Source: Pseudorhodoferax sp. Leaf274 (GTDB taxonomy: Bacteria > Pseudomonadota > Gammaproteobacteria > Burkholderiales > Burkholderiaceae_C). From it: a stretch of 64,000 bases of DNA. The translations under genes and the position numbers were made by a program. The notes under the pieces are model-generated. The model saw only the letters and a program-made list of their open reading frames with translations, had not been told where the DNA came from and did not search any database. Of the stretch, positions 35,928-45,434 are shown piece by piece (positions within the stretch are counted from its first letter, which is position 1; each line of letters opens with the position of its first letter). The DNA lies in the NCBI RefSeq assembly GCF_001422445.1, contig NZ_LMNA01000001.1, positions 976,735-1,040,734 of the forward strand. The letters are read 5' to 3'.

Positions 35928-37649
35928 ATGGCCACTGACGCACTGGTGCGCGTGCTCGATGCGCTTGACAACGGCGATGCCGAAGCGGCCTGCCGGCTCG
36001 GCATGCTGGCCCTGCAGGCCGACCCCGAAGACGCCAGGCTGTGGAGCGCCTGCGGCATCGCCGCCCGGCTGTGCGGCCGCGATGAGGAGGCCGAACGCTG
36101 CTGGCGCCGCGCGCTCGCGCTGCGGCCCGACGCGCTCGTCACCCACCACCTCGCCAGCCTGCTGCGCGCGCGGGGCCGGGACGGCGAGGCCCTGGCCTGC
36201 TACCAGGCGGCTGCCGACGATGGCAGCGCCGACGCGCGCTGCTGGCTCGGCCTGGGCGTGCTGCTCGCGGCCCGCAGGCGCCTGGCGCAGGCCGAGGCGG
36301 CCTACCGCAGCGCCCTGGAACTGCAGCCCGACGACGTGGCCGCCCTCACCAACCTGGGCCTGGTGCTGGAGCAGCAGCGCCGGATCGACGAGGCCGAGGC
36401 CTGCCAGCGCCGGGCCCTTGCGCTGGCGCCCGACGAGGCCGAGGTGCACAACCACCTGGCCGGCGTGCTGGCGCGCCGCCCGTCTGCCGACGGCCGCTGC
36501 GAGGCCGAGGCCGAGTGGCACTACCGCGAGGCGCTGCGCCTGCAGCCGCGGGACGCGCGCCACCTCTCCAACCTGGGCGCGCTGCTTTACGACCTGGGCC
36601 GCGTGCACGAGGCCGAGCGCGTCCTGCGCGCCGCCGTGGCGCAGGCGCCCGGCCTGGCTTCGGCACGGATCAACCTGGGCCAGCTGCTGCTGTCGGTGGA
36701 CCGGCTGGCCGAAGGTTTCGCACAGGCCGCGGCGGGCTACGCGCTGCTGCCGCCCGGCGCGGTGGCGCCCGGCTTTCCCGACCCGCCGCCGCCCGGCGCG
36801 GCGCCGCAGTGGACCGGCCAGCCGCTGCAGGGCAAGCGCCTGCTGGTCTGGGCCGGGCAGGGGCATGGCGACCAGTTGCAGTGGTGCCGCTACCTGCCGC
36901 TGGTGCGCGGCCAGCACCGGCCCGCGCACATCACGCATGCGGGCGCGGCCGCGCTGCAGGGGCTCCTGCGCGGCATGGCCGGCGCCGACCGGCACATCGC
37001 GCTGCACGACGCGCCGGCCGCCTTGCCGCTGCACGACTACTGGGTGCCGCTGCAGAACCTGCCGCTGTTCTGCGGCACGCGCACCGGGTCCGTTCCTGCC
37101 CAGGCGCCTTGCCTGCGGCCTGCCTCCGCCGCGCTGGCGCGCTGGGCGCCGCGCATTCCGGCCGCGCCGCTCAAGGTCGGCCTGGTCTGGCGCGGCAACC
37201 CAAACCACGACAACGATGCCGACCGCTCGCTGCCGGGCCTGGCCACGCTGGCGCCGCTGTGGCAGGTGCCTGGCGTTGCCTTCGTGAGCCTGCAGAAAGG
37301 GGCCGGCGAGGAGGAGGGCCTGCAGCCACCGGCCGGCCAGCCGCTCGTGCACCTGGCCAGCGCCGTGGAGAATTTCGCCGACACGGCGGCGGTGCTGTCC
37401 CAGCTCGACCTGCTGGTCTCGGTCGACACCGCCGCCTGCCACCTGGCGGGCGCGCTCGGTCGCCCCTGCTGGGTGCTGCTGCCCGCCTACCGCGTGGACT
37501 GGCGCTGGCTGCGCGCGCGCAGCGACACACCCTGGTATCCGCGCACGCGGCTGTTCCGCCAGGGCCGGCGCGGCGACTGGGCGGGCGTGGTGGACGCCGT
37601 GCGGCAGGCGCTGGCCCGGCTGCGGCAGGACGCGCCCGGCGCCACTTAG
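35928..37649 (+). CDS. TPR repeat protein with glycosyltransferase-like C-terminal domain
   Basis: A 573-residue protein. Residues 1 to about 260 form six or more TPR units, for example AEAAYRSALELQPDDVAALT and EAERVLRAAVAQAPGLASAR. The C-terminal half (LVWAGQGHGDQLQWCRYLPL; KVGLVWRGNPNHDNDADRSL; SVDTAACHLAGALGRPCWVL) matches the GT-B-like domain often found behind TPRs in Burkholderiales, related to glycosyltransferase family 9/41 domains. No signal peptide. ATG at 35928 is the first start before TPR homology; the 225 bp before it are GC-rich without recognised signals. Acceptor and sugar are unknown. Confidence 0.82.
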   Translation: MATDALVRVLDALDNGDAEAACRLGMLALQADPEDARLWSACGIAARLCGRDEEAERCWRRALALRPDALVTHHLASLLRARGRDGEALACYQAAADDGSADARCWLGLGVLLAARRRLAQAEAAYRSALELQPDDVAALTNLGLVLEQQRRIDEAEACQRRALALAPDEAEVHNHLAGVLARRPSADGRCEAEAEWHYREALRLQPRDARHLSNLGALLYDLGRVHEAERVLRAAVAQAPGLASARINLGQLLLSVDRLAEGFAQAAAGYALLPPGAVAPGFPDPPPPGAAPQWTGQPLQGKRLLVWAGQGHGDQLQWCRYLPLVRGQHRPAHITHAGAAALQGLLRGMAGADRHIALHDAPAALPLHDYWVPLQNLPLFCGTRTGSVPAQAPCLRPASAALARWAPRIPAAPLKVGLVWRGNPNHDNDADRSLPGLATLAPLWQVPGVAFVSLQKGAGEEEGLQPPAGQPLVHLASAVENFADTAAVLSQLDLLVSVDTAACHLAGALGRPCWVLLPAYRVDWRWLRARSDTPWYPRTRLFRQGRRGDWAGVVDAVRQALARLRQDAPGAT

Positions 37650-37736
37650 CCCCGCGCGCCGGGTGGTGGCCCGGCCAGCCGGACACCGCGGCCGCAGTGG
37701 TGCGGGCCATGGCAGGCTTGTCGGCACAATGGCGGC

Positions 37737-38000
37737 ATGGCCCAAGGCAAACGCATCTCCGTCGACATCGGCAACGAGGCGCTCGGCGCGATCAAGGCGC
37801 TCGGCGAGGCCGCCAGGGCCGCGCGCCTGGCGGCGGGCGAAGGGCAGGCCGCCGCGGCGGCGCGCCTGGGCGTGCACGTGCAGACGATCGGCCGCATCGA
37901 GGCCGGCGAAGCGGGCGTGGCCATCGGCCATGTGCTGGGCCTGCTGGCGCTCTACGGGCTCGCCGTGCGCAGCGGCCCCGCGGCCACGCCCACGTCCTGA
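37737..38000 (+). CDS. Small XRE-like helix-turn-helix protein
   Basis: An 87-residue protein with one HTH: RAARLAAGEGQAAAAARLGV, then HVQTIGRIEAGEAGVAIGHV, as in XRE/Cro-type domains (the usual Q-x-x-x-A-x-x-x-G-V pattern is present, with QTI/GRIE for the recognition helix). Nothing else is fused to it. It stands alone between the TPR gene and the convergent decarboxylase-like gene. Toxin-antitoxin partner genes are not seen beside it. Targets are unknown. Confidence 0.7.
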   Translation: MAQGKRISVDIGNEALGAIKALGEAARAARLAAGEGQAAAAARLGVHVQTIGRIEAGEAGVAIGHVLGLLALYGLAVRSGPAATPTS

Positions 38001-38121
38001 GCGGCGGCATGGCCACGCCGCGACGCCGACATGGCGGATCCTGGCCGGTACGGCCTGGCGGGCGTTTCAGGTGTCCAGGGCGTCGCGGGTGTTTCCGGCG
38101 CGCGGCGTGGGATGCCGTGTC

Positions 38122-38523
38122 TCACGCCGCCACCGCATCGGCAGCGCCGGCCGCGAACACCTCGCGTGCGGCCGCCAGCGCGTTGAGTGCCGCCGGGAAG
38201 CCCGCGTACACGGCCATCTGCATGATGACCTCCACGATCTCCGCGCGCGTGACGCCCACGTTCAGCGCTGCCTGCAGGTGCACCTTGAGCTGCGGCGCGG
38301 CGTTGCCCATCGCGGTCAACGCGGCCACCACCGCGATCTCGCGGCTGCGCAGGTCCAGGCCGGGGCGCGAATAGATGTCGCCGAAGGGGAACTCGATCAG
38401 GTAGCGGGCGAAGTCGGGCGCGATGTCGGCCAGGCTGGCAACGACGTGCTCACCGGCTTGCCCGTCGATCTCGCGCAGCTTGGCGAGGCCCTGCAGGTAA
38501 CGTGGACTGGTCTCGGGGGACAT
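38122..38523 (-). CDS. Carboxymuconolactone decarboxylase family protein
   Basis: A 133-residue protein of the CMD family, PcaC-like branch. Features: GDIYSRPGLDLRSREIAVVA, then AQLKVHLQAALNVGVTRAEI-type sequence (here APQLKVHLQAALNVG) and VEVIMQMAVYAGFPAALNAL. The CxxC of the AhpD peroxidase branch is absent, so a thiol peroxidase role is unlikely. AAGGAG stands 10 bp before the ATG at 38523. The start lies 74 bp inside the 3-prime end of the MerR gene in another frame, so expression of the two is tightly linked; a MerR sensor controlling this gene and itself is a common layout. Confidence 0.88.
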   Translation of the reverse strand: MSPETSPRYLQGLAKLREIDGQAGEHVVASLADIAPDFARYLIEFPFGDIYSRPGLDLRSREIAVVAALTAMGNAAPQLKVHLQAALNVGVTRAEIVEVIMQMAVYAGFPAALNALAAAREVFAAGAADAVAA

Positions 38524-38944
38524 GGGGATCTTCTCCTTGGCGTGGTGGCGTTGGCGTTGGCGTCGGCGTGTTGCGAAGGGAAGCCTCCAGGCCCCGGTAG
38601 TGCCCGATCTTGGCCTGCAGCGCCTGGGCGGCCTGCTGCATCGCGTTGACCGTGGCCAGCACCTGCGCGAGGTGCTGCTCCAGCATGGCGCGCCGTTCGG
38701 CGGCGGTGGCGTTCCCCTCGCTGCGCAGCCGCGCGAACGCCTGCATCTGCCCGATGGGCATGCGGGTGTCGCGCAGGCGCAGCAGGAATCCGATCCATTC
38801 CATGTCCGAGGCCGCATAGCGGCGCTGGCCGCCAGGCGCACGCGCCACGGGCGCGATCAGGCCCGCGCGCTCGTAGTAGCGCAGCGTGTGCGCGCTCAAG
38901 CCCGTGCGTTCGGCGACTTCGGCAATGGTGAGGAGGGATGCCAT
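38450..38944 (-). CDS. MerR-family transcriptional regulator
   Basis: A 164-residue MerR protein. The winged HTH is TIAEVAERTGLSAHTLRYYE near residues 6-25, followed by RAGLIAPVARAPGGQRRYAA and MEWIGFLLRLRDTRMPIGQM; a helical dimerisation region follows (ERRAMLEQHLAQVLATVNAM). No cysteines typical of metal sensors are present near the end. ATG at 38944 fits the HTH; the frame is open upstream. The C-terminus beyond about residue 120 passes through a Thr-Pro repeat and overlaps the downstream decarboxylase-family gene for 74 bp, which suggests that an original stop was lost. Confidence 0.88.
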   Translation of the reverse strand: MASLLTIAEVAERTGLSAHTLRYYERAGLIAPVARAPGGQRRYAASDMEWIGFLLRLRDTRMPIGQMQAFARLRSEGNATAAERRAMLEQHLAQVLATVNAMQQAAQALQAKIGHYRGLEASLRNTPTPTPTPPRQGEDPHVPRDQSTLPAGPRQAARDRRASR

Positions 38945-39051
38945 GGGCGCGATTCTGGAAGTTCGAGCGCACTCTAAGTCAAGCGCCAGCTGCAAGAAGC
39001 CGCGGTGGGCCGGCGGCGCGCGCGCCCGCGCCTGCTGCGCAGACCGAGATT

Positions 39052-39060
39052 GCTTATGCG
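39052..39060 (+). promoter_or_regulatory. GCTTATGCG half-site upstream of the second Dpp/Gsi-type importer
   Basis: GCTTATGCG, identical to the half-site at 30832-30840, lies 113 bp upstream of the binding-protein ATG at 39173 in the 228-bp spacer divergent from merR. GAAACCATGC follows it. It is likely the same regulator site as at the other sulfur promoters. Confidence 0.45.
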
Positions 39061-39172
39061 AAACCATGCTGAGCCGCACGCGGCATTCGCCCTACATTGC
39101 CAGCGCCGCCGGCAGCTGCGCACCCATTGCGCGTTCGCCGGCCTGTCGGTTCAACTCGCAAGGATTTCCCTC

Positions 39173-40783
39173 ATGAAGAAGCTCGTGTCGCGCCGCACCG
39201 TCGGCGCGCTGGCGCTGTCGTTGCTCGCCACCAGCGCCGTGCTGGCGGCACCCGCTGGCGAGGCCGGCCCGCCCCAACGCGGTGGCCAGCTGGTGGTGGC
39301 GCTGCGCGCCGAGCCCGTGCTGCTCAATCCGCTGGTGGACCAGGGCTCGGGCGCGCACTCGGTGCGGCCCGTGCTCGACTCGCTGGTCTGGGACAACGGC
39401 GACGGCAGCTACGACCCCTGGCTGGCCGAACGCTGGGACATTTCTGCCGACGCCAGGGTCTACACCTTCCACCTGCGCCGCGACGTGAAGTTCCACGACG
39501 GCACGCCGTTCAACGCCGAGGCCGTGAAGGCCAACTTCGACTTCATCGCCAACCCGGCCAACAAGTCCACCGGCTCCACGGCCAAGCTCAAGCCCGTGGC
39601 GCGCGTCATCGACGCGTACACGCTGGAGGTGACGCTGGGCACGCCCGAGTCGAGCTTCCTCACGCTGATCGCGGCGCCGTACTTCGGCATCGTCTCCAGG
39701 CAGCAGCTGGAGCAGGATCCGAAGTCGCTGGCCAGCAAGCTGATCGGCACCGGCCCCTTCAAGTTCGACCGCTGGGTCAAGGGCCAGAGCCTGTCCTATG
39801 TGCGCAACGACGAGTACAACTGGGCGCCGCCCAGGTTCCACCGCGGCAACGCCTACGTGGACAGCGTGCGCTACGTGTTCCTGCCCGAAGACCAGACCCG
39901 CTACAACGCGCTGCTGACGGGCGAGGCCCATGTGGTGGACTACATCCCGCCCGAGCACGCCAGGACCGTCAAGGCCGGCAAGTACCAGACCTCGGAGTTC
40001 CTGCTGCCCGGCGTGGGCTACAGCCTGCACCTGAACACGCGCCGCCCGCCCTTCGACCAGAAGGAAGTGCGCCTGGCCCTGCTGGCGGGCCTGGACCGCG
40101 CCGGCATCGCGAGCGCCGCGAGCTTCGGCGCCTACCCGGTGCAGGAGTACCTGGCCACCAGCACGCCGGACTTCGCCAAGAGCCTCAAGAACAGGATCCG
40201 CCACGACCCCAAGCGCGCCGGTGAACTGCTGGACGCCGCGGGCTGGACCCAGCGCGACGCGCAGGGCTACCGCACCAAGGACGGCAAGCGCCTGTCCACC
40301 GCGTCGCCCTATGCCGACAACGACCAGCTGGCGCAGCGCACCCTGGAGCAGGTGCAGGTCGACGCCCGCAAGCTGGGCATCGAGATCCAACTGCAACCCG
40401 TGACCGCGACCGACCTGGCACAGCGCCTGTACAACGGCAACTACGGCATCCTGGGCTCGTTCCAGTCCGAGGCCACGGGCATGCAGCTGTGGCGCCTGTA
40501 CGGCAGCGACAACATCAGCGATGGCAGCACGGTGGGCTCGAACGCCTCGTTCCTGAGCATCCCCGAACTCGACGCCGTGCTGGCCAAGGCCCGTGCGTCC
40601 GGCAAGGCCGCCGACCGCGCGCGCCACTACGCCGAGGCGCAGGAGATCCTGCCGAACTACGCACCCTCGGTGCCGCTGTACACGCGCGGTCGCCTGGTGG
40701 CGGCGCAGTCCAACGTGCATGGCGTGTCCTGGGACAAGGCCTGGCCGCAGCCCTACCTGTTCGATGCCTGGATCGCCAAGTAA
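39173..40783 (+). CDS. ABC transporter substrate-binding protein, family 5 (second Dpp/Gsi-type system)
   Basis: A 536-residue SBP_bac_5 protein with a Sec signal peptide (RRTVGALALSLLATSAVLAA). Typical elements: RGGQLVVALRAEPVLLNPLV, LAERWDISADARVYTFHLRR, FHDGTPFNAEAVKANFDFI, and IGTGPFKFDRWVKGQS. The ATG has an AAGGA about 9 bp upstream. It is only modestly similar in text to the first system's binding protein (14118-15776), so the ligands probably differ. The TAA at 40781-40783 lies inside the permease gene, which starts 20 bp earlier. Confidence 0.92.
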   Translation: MKKLVSRRTVGALALSLLATSAVLAAPAGEAGPPQRGGQLVVALRAEPVLLNPLVDQGSGAHSVRPVLDSLVWDNGDGSYDPWLAERWDISADARVYTFHLRRDVKFHDGTPFNAEAVKANFDFIANPANKSTGSTAKLKPVARVIDAYTLEVTLGTPESSFLTLIAAPYFGIVSRQQLEQDPKSLASKLIGTGPFKFDRWVKGQSLSYVRNDEYNWAPPRFHRGNAYVDSVRYVFLPEDQTRYNALLTGEAHVVDYIPPEHARTVKAGKYQTSEFLLPGVGYSLHLNTRRPPFDQKEVRLALLAGLDRAGIASAASFGAYPVQEYLATSTPDFAKSLKNRIRHDPKRAGELLDAAGWTQRDAQGYRTKDGKRLSTASPYADNDQLAQRTLEQVQVDARKLGIEIQLQPVTATDLAQRLYNGNYGILGSFQSEATGMQLWRLYGSDNISDGSTVGSNASFLSIPELDAVLAKARASGKAADRARHYAEAQEILPNYAPSVPLYTRGRLVAAQSNVHGVSWDKAWPQPYLFDAWIAK

Positions 40784-41723
40784 GCGCAGCACCCTGCTGC
40801 TGCGCCGCCTGGGCCTGGCGCTGCTCACGCTCTGGGGCGCGGCCACGTTCGCGTTCCTCGCGCTGCGCTTGGTGCCCACAGACCCGGCCCTGGTCATCGC
40901 CGGGGCAGGGCTGGATGCCGTCGCCATCACCAAGGAGGTGCTGGACGCGATCCGCGTCGAATACCACCTGGACCAGCCGCTCGTCGTGCAGTACCTGCTG
41001 TACCTCGGGCGGCTGCTGCGTGGCGACCTCGGCATCTCCTACGCGCAGGACCAGCCCGTGCTGGCCCTGATCGCCGAGCAGGCCTTGCCCACGCTGGCGC
41101 TGGCCGGCCTGGCCAGCCTGTTCGCGGTCGTGCTGTCTGCGGGCGTCGCCCTGCTGACCGCAGGGCACCGCACGGCCAGCGCCTTGGCCAGCGCGGTGGA
41201 ACTGGTGCTTGCCTCCACGCCCGTGTTCTGGGTCGGCTTCCTGCTGATGCTGGGGTTGGCCGTGCAGTGGCGCGTGTTCCCGCTGCTCGACACGGGCGAC
41301 CTGCGCACGCTGGTGCTGCCCGCGCTGACCATCGCACTGCCCACGGCGGCGCCGCTGGCCCAGGTGCTGCGCCGTGCGCTGGACGAGGTGCTGGAGCAGC
41401 CCTTCATCCTCACGGCGCGTGCGCGCGGCCTGTCGCGCCTGGGCGTGAAGCTGCGGCATGCGCTGCGCCATGCCGTGATCCCCTACCTCACGATGCTGGG
41501 CTTTTCGTTCGGCGCGCTGCTGGGCGGCGCGGCCATCACCGAGACGCTGTTCGGCCGCCCCGGCCTGGGCCGGCTGCTCGTCAACGCCGTCACGCGGCAG
41601 GACATGCCGCTGGTGCTGGGCCTGGTCATCGTCGGCACGCTGGCCTTCATCGCCATCAACACGCTCATCGACATGGCCTACATCCTGATCGACCACCGCA
41701 TCGACGCGGCGCCTGCCACATGA
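40764..41723 (+). CDS. ABC transporter permease (DppB type)
   Basis: A 319-residue permease of the BPD_transp_1 family. The opening helix (LGLALLTLWGAATFAFLALR) is followed by LVPTDPALV where the DppB branch has PGDP. The EAA loop reads EQPFILTARARGLSRLGVKL near residue 210. ATG at 40764 is the only start giving the normal N-terminal length and overlaps the binding-protein gene by 20 bp. It is coupled by ATGA to the next permease. Confidence 0.9.
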   Translation: MPGSPSKRSTLLLRRLGLALLTLWGAATFAFLALRLVPTDPALVIAGAGLDAVAITKEVLDAIRVEYHLDQPLVVQYLLYLGRLLRGDLGISYAQDQPVLALIAEQALPTLALAGLASLFAVVLSAGVALLTAGHRTASALASAVELVLASTPVFWVGFLLMLGLAVQWRVFPLLDTGDLRTLVLPALTIALPTAAPLAQVLRRALDEVLEQPFILTARARGLSRLGVKLRHALRHAVIPYLTMLGFSFGALLGGAAITETLFGRPGLGRLLVNAVTRQDMPLVLGLVIVGTLAFIAINTLIDMAYILIDHRIDAAPAT

Positions 41724-42577
41724 GTTCGGCCGCTGTTCCTTCCGGCCTGGCGCTGCCGGCCGTGCGCTGGCCCGGCATCGGCGAGCTGTTCGCCGCGCTG
41801 AGCCTGGCCGTGGTGCTGCTGTTCGCCGTGGCCGCGCTGTGGCCCGAACTGCTGGCACCCGGCGATCCTCTGGCGGCCGACCGCAGCGCGCTGCTGGCGC
41901 CGCCTTCGGTTTCTCATCCCTTCGGCACCGACCAGATCGGCCGCGACGTCTACACGCGCGTGGTGCACGGCGCCCGCTCCTCGCTCGCGCTGGGCTTCGG
42001 CGCCGTGGCGCTGGCCGTCACCTTGGGCTCGGCGCTGGGCCTGGTGGCCGGCCTCACGCGCCGCTTCGCGCCGACCATCGTCATGCGGCTGACCGACATC
42101 GGCGCGGCCTTCCCCGAGCTGCTGCTGGCCATCTTCATCGTCGCGCTGTTCGGCAGCGGCGTGCTGCATGCCGCGCTGGCCATCGGCGTGGCCGGCATTC
42201 CCTACTACACGCGCGTGGTGCGGGCCCAGGCCCTGCGCACGCGCGCCGAGCCGTATGTGGAGGCGGCGCGCGCGCTGGGCCTGTCGCCGGCCGAGGTGCT
42301 GTGGCGCCACACCATCCCCAACGCGCTGCGGCCCGTGGGCACCATCGCCACGCTGGGCCTGGGCGGTGCCACGCTGGCGGGCGCGGCGCTGAGCTTCCTG
42401 GGCCTGGGCAGCCCGCCGCCCGCGCCCGAGTGGGGTTCCATGCTGACCAATGCGCGCAGCTTTCTGACCATGGGCTGGTGGGCCGCGGTGTTCCCGGGCG
42501 CGGCACTGACGGTGTTCGTGGCCAGCACCACGGTGCTGGGGCAGTGGCTGCAGCGGCGGTCGGAGGGCCGGTCATGA
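41720..42577 (+). CDS. ABC transporter permease (DppC type)
   Basis: A 285-residue permease with the family hallmark HPFGTDQIGRDVYTRVVHGA near residue 65, several membrane helices and the EAA loop RAEPYVEAARALGLSPAEVL near residue 175. SFLGLGSPPPAPEWGSML, near the end, is the usual DppC closing motif. ATGA overlaps join it to both neighbours, so permease, permease and ATPase are translated in sequence. Confidence 0.92.
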   Translation: MSSAAVPSGLALPAVRWPGIGELFAALSLAVVLLFAVAALWPELLAPGDPLAADRSALLAPPSVSHPFGTDQIGRDVYTRVVHGARSSLALGFGAVALAVTLGSALGLVAGLTRRFAPTIVMRLTDIGAAFPELLLAIFIVALFGSGVLHAALAIGVAGIPYYTRVVRAQALRTRAEPYVEAARALGLSPAEVLWRHTIPNALRPVGTIATLGLGGATLAGAALSFLGLGSPPPAPEWGSMLTNARSFLTMGWWAAVFPGAALTVFVASTTVLGQWLQRRSEGRS

Positions 42578-44196
42578 GGCTGTTGCCAGAGCATGCGGCG
42601 CAAGGCGCTGCGCCCGCCAAGGCCCCGCCGCTCGTGCGCGTGCGCAACCTCGCGGTGGATTTCCGCCAGGGCTGGCACTGGCGCCAGGCCGTCGGCGGCG
42701 TGAGCTTCGACATTCCGAGCGGTGGCTGCGTGGCGCTGGTGGGCGAGTCCGGTTCGGGCAAGAGCGTCACGGCGCGCAGCCTGCTGGGCTTGCACGGTGC
42801 CGGCGCGCGCGTGCGTGCCGATGCGCTGGAACTGGGCGGCCGCGACCTGCTGCGCCTGCGCGAGCGCCAATGGCGTGCGGTGCGCGGCCGCGAGATCGGC
42901 TACATCCTGCAGGACGCGCTGGTCTCGCTCGACCCGCTGCGCAGCATCGGCCAGGAGCTGGCCGAGGCCGTGCGCGCCACGGGCGGCCCGCGCGGCGCAG
43001 CCACCCAGGCGCGCGTGATGGAACTGCTGGCACGCGCCCGGCTCGACGGTGCGGCCGAGCGCCTGCACGCCTACCCGGGCCAGCTGTCGGGCGGGCAGCG
43101 CCAGCGCGCGCTGATCGCCAGCGCGCTGGCCGGCGCGCCGCCGCTGCTGATCGCCGACGAGCCGACCACGGCGCTGGACGCCTCGGTGCAGCAGCAGATC
43201 CTGGCGCTGTTCCGCGAACTGCGCGACGCCGGCACGGCGTTGCTGCTGATCAGCCACGACCTGGGCGTGGTGGCGCAGCTGGCAGACCATGTGCTGGTGC
43301 TGCGCGGCGGCGAGGTGGTCGAGTCCGGCCCCACGGCCCAGGTGCTGCGCCGGCCCCGGCACGCCTACACGCGCGCGCTGCTCGACGCGGTGCCGCGCGT
43401 CCATGGTCCGGCGCGCGGCGGCGCGCCGGCTGCGCCCGTGGCGCCGGGCGCCGAACCGCTGCTGCGCGTGCAAGGCATCCGCAAGCGCTTCGGCGACCGC
43501 GAGGTGGTGCGTGGCGTGGACCTCGTGCTGCACCCGGGCCGCACGCTGGGCCTGGTCGGCGAATCGGGTTCGGGCAAGACCACGCTGGCGCGCATCGTGG
43601 CCGGGCTGGAAGTGCCCAGCGCGGGCGAGATCGTCGCCGGCCCGCTGCTGCAGCGTCCAGCCGCCGGCCGCGCGCGCGCGGTCCAGTTCGTCTACCAGGA
43701 CCCCTTGTCTTCCTTCGACCCGCGCCACACGGTCGGCACCATCCTGGCCGAGGCGCTGGCCCTGCGTTTCGGCCGCGAGCCGCCGGCGCGCGTGCGCGGG
43801 CGTGTGGCCGAATGGCTCGCGCGCGTGGAGCTGCCGGCCGCCCTGGCCGCGCGCCGTCCGCTCCTGCTCTCGGGCGGGCAGCGCCAGCGCGTGGCCATCG
43901 CCCGCGCGCTGGCCGTGGAGCCGCGGCTGGTCGTCATGGACGAGCCTGTGTCCGCGCTCGACGTCTCGGTGCAGCAGCAGGTGCTGCGGCTCGTGGCGGC
44001 GCTGCAGCGCGACACGGGCGCCGCCTTCCTGTTCATCTCGCACGACCTGGGCGTGATCCGGCAGGTCAGCCACGACGTGGCGGTGCTGCAGGGCGGGGTG
44101 CTGCGCGAGGCCGGGCCGGCGCACGAGGTGCTGGACCACCCGCGGGACGCCTACACGCAGGCCTTGCTGGGGGCGGTGGCGCGGTTGCCGGCGTGA
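42574..44196 (+). CDS. ABC transporter, fused double ATPase (second Dpp/Gsi-type system)
   Basis: A 540-residue double ATPase. First domain: Walker [10 protein letters not shown] near residue 57, [32 protein letters not shown]. Second domain: Walker [10 protein letters not shown] near 329, [33 protein letters not shown], and the end [10 protein letters not shown]. The layout is the same as in the gene at 12344, but the order in the operon differs: here binding protein, two permeases, ATPase. Substrate unknown; the shared upstream motif and the neighbouring methionine-type importer favour a sulfur compound. Confidence 0.93.
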   Translation: MRLLPEHAAQGAAPAKAPPLVRVRNLAVDFRQGWHWRQAVGGVSFDIPSGGCVALVGESGSGKSVTARSLLGLHGAGARVRADALELGGRDLLRLRERQWRAVRGREIGYILQDALVSLDPLRSIGQELAEAVRATGGPRGAATQARVMELLARARLDGAAERLHAYPGQLSGGQRQRALIASALAGAPPLLIADEPTTALDASVQQQILALFRELRDAGTALLLISHDLGVVAQLADHVLVLRGGEVVESGPTAQVLRRPRHAYTRALLDAVPRVHGPARGGAPAAPVAPGAEPLLRVQGIRKRFGDREVVRGVDLVLHPGRTLGLVGESGSGKTTLARIVAGLEVPSAGEIVAGPLLQRPAAGRARAVQFVYQDPLSSFDPRHTVGTILAEALALRFGREPPARVRGRVAEWLARVELPAALAARRPLLLSGGQRQRVAIARALAVEPRLVVMDEPVSALDVSVQQQVLRLVAALQRDTGAAFLFISHDLGVIRQVSHDVAVLQGGVLREAGPAHEVLDHPRDAYTQALLGAVARLPA

Positions 44197-44264
44197 GGGG
44201 CGGCGGGTACGCCGCATGCTTGGCAAGACGGACAATGCGCCGCTGACCCGCCGAGGCCACCACG

Positions 44265-44765
44265 ATGCTCTTTTCTCCGTCCACGTTCCATTCGCTGCCC
44301 CCGGGCTTGCTGCGCGACCCGCCGTCGGCGCGGACCAGCGCGATCGCGCAGGCCTTCCGTTCGGGGGGCGTCGACGAAGGGCTGCGCGCCATGAACGCCG
44401 GCGTTGCGCACCGCTACTCCGGCATCTTCGCGCTGGACGGCGAGCTGCTGCGCAACACGCACATGTTCGACAAGCTCGGCGAGGTGAGACCCGAGGCGCT
44501 GGAGGTGGTCGTGCTCAAGGACAGCTTCTGCCAGATCGTGCTGCGCGAAGGCTATTTCCTGACCGACAACACGCGGCAGGACCGCCGGCTGGACTACAGC
44601 CCCTTCCAGGGCGTGGTGATGGCCTACCACGGCGTTCCGCTGCTCAACGACCGCGGCGACCTGCACGGCACGCTGTGCCATTTCGACCTGGTCGAGCAGG
44701 CGATCTCGGACGAGGAACTGGCCTGCCTGCAGTTCACTGCCAGGCTGTTGCCGGCGTATCTATAG
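44265..44765 (+). CDS. GAF-domain protein
   Basis: A 166-residue cytosolic protein built almost entirely of one GAF-like sensory domain: AHRYSGIFALDGELLRNTHM, then LVLREG-type core SFCQIVLREGYFLTDNTRQD near residues 87-106 (the SFC segment is typical of GAF domains in two-component sensors), and a closing DEELACLQFTARLLP helix. No output domain is attached. It is 68 bp after the importer operon, on the same strand and convergent with the MetNIQ operon. A small-molecule sensor is likely; ligand and partner are unknown. Confidence 0.75.
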   Translation: MLFSPSTFHSLPPGLLRDPPSARTSAIAQAFRSGGVDEGLRAMNAGVAHRYSGIFALDGELLRNTHMFDKLGEVRPEALEVVVLKDSFCQIVLREGYFLTDNTRQDRRLDYSPFQGVVMAYHGVPLLNDRGDLHGTLCHFDLVEQAISDEELACLQFTARLLPAYL

Positions 44766-44777
44766 GGGCGCGGTGGC

Positions 44778-45434
44778 TCAGGCCCGGTGGTCGGTGCGCC
44801 GCGCCAGCCACTCGCCGGCGAACTGCAGCACCGAGACCAGCGCGATCAGGATCACGATGACCTCGAACATCACGCGCGTCTCGTAGCGCTCGTAGCCGTA
44901 GCGGATGGCCAGGTCGCCCAGGCCGCCGGCACCGACCGCGCCGGCCATGGCCGAGGCGTTGACCATGGCGATCACGCTGACCGTCATGCCGCCGATGATG
45001 CCGGGCAGGGCCTCGGGCAGCAGCACGTGGCGCACGATGTGCCAGCGCTTGCAGCCCATCGCGCGCGCCGCCTCGATGAGGCCGCCGTCCACCTCGTTCA
45101 GGCTGACCTGCGCGATGCGCGCGTAGAACGGGATCAGGTTGGCCGCCAGCGGCACCACCGCCGCCCAGGTGCCGAGCGTGGTGCCGACGATGGCGCGCGT
45201 GACGGGCAGCAGCGCCACCAGCAGGATGATGAAGGGGATGGCGCGGCAGATGTTGACCGTGACCGACAACCCCTTGTGCAGCCGCGGCCGCGCATAGACG
45301 CCGCGCGGCCCCGTCACGTTCAGCACGATGGCCAGCAGCAGGCCCACGCCGATGGCGATGACGGCCGAGACGCCGACCATGGCCAGGGTTTCCAGCAGGG
45401 CCTGCAGGTAGCGTTCAAGCGGGGGCAGGGACAT
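44778..45434 (-). CDS. metI: Methionine-type ABC transporter permease
   Basis: A 218-residue permease of the MetI type with five helices (LLETLAMVGVSAVIAIGVGL; ICRAIPFIILLVALLPVTRA and others). The EAA loop EAARAMGCKRWHIVRHVLLP near residues 137-156 and the AMAGAVGAGGLGDLAIRYGY segment are nearly invariant in MetI. ATG at 45434 sits 20 bp inside the end of the ATPase gene. With the ATPase and two binding proteins it makes a complete importer for methionine or its oxidised or substituted relatives. Confidence 0.94.
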   Translation of the reverse strand: MSLPPLERYLQALLETLAMVGVSAVIAIGVGLLLAIVLNVTGPRGVYARPRLHKGLSVTVNICRAIPFIILLVALLPVTRAIVGTTLGTWAAVVPLAANLIPFYARIAQVSLNEVDGGLIEAARAMGCKRWHIVRHVLLPEALPGIIGGMTVSVIAMVNASAMAGAVGAGGLGDLAIRYGYERYETRVMFEVIVILIALVSVLQFAGEWLARRTDHRA

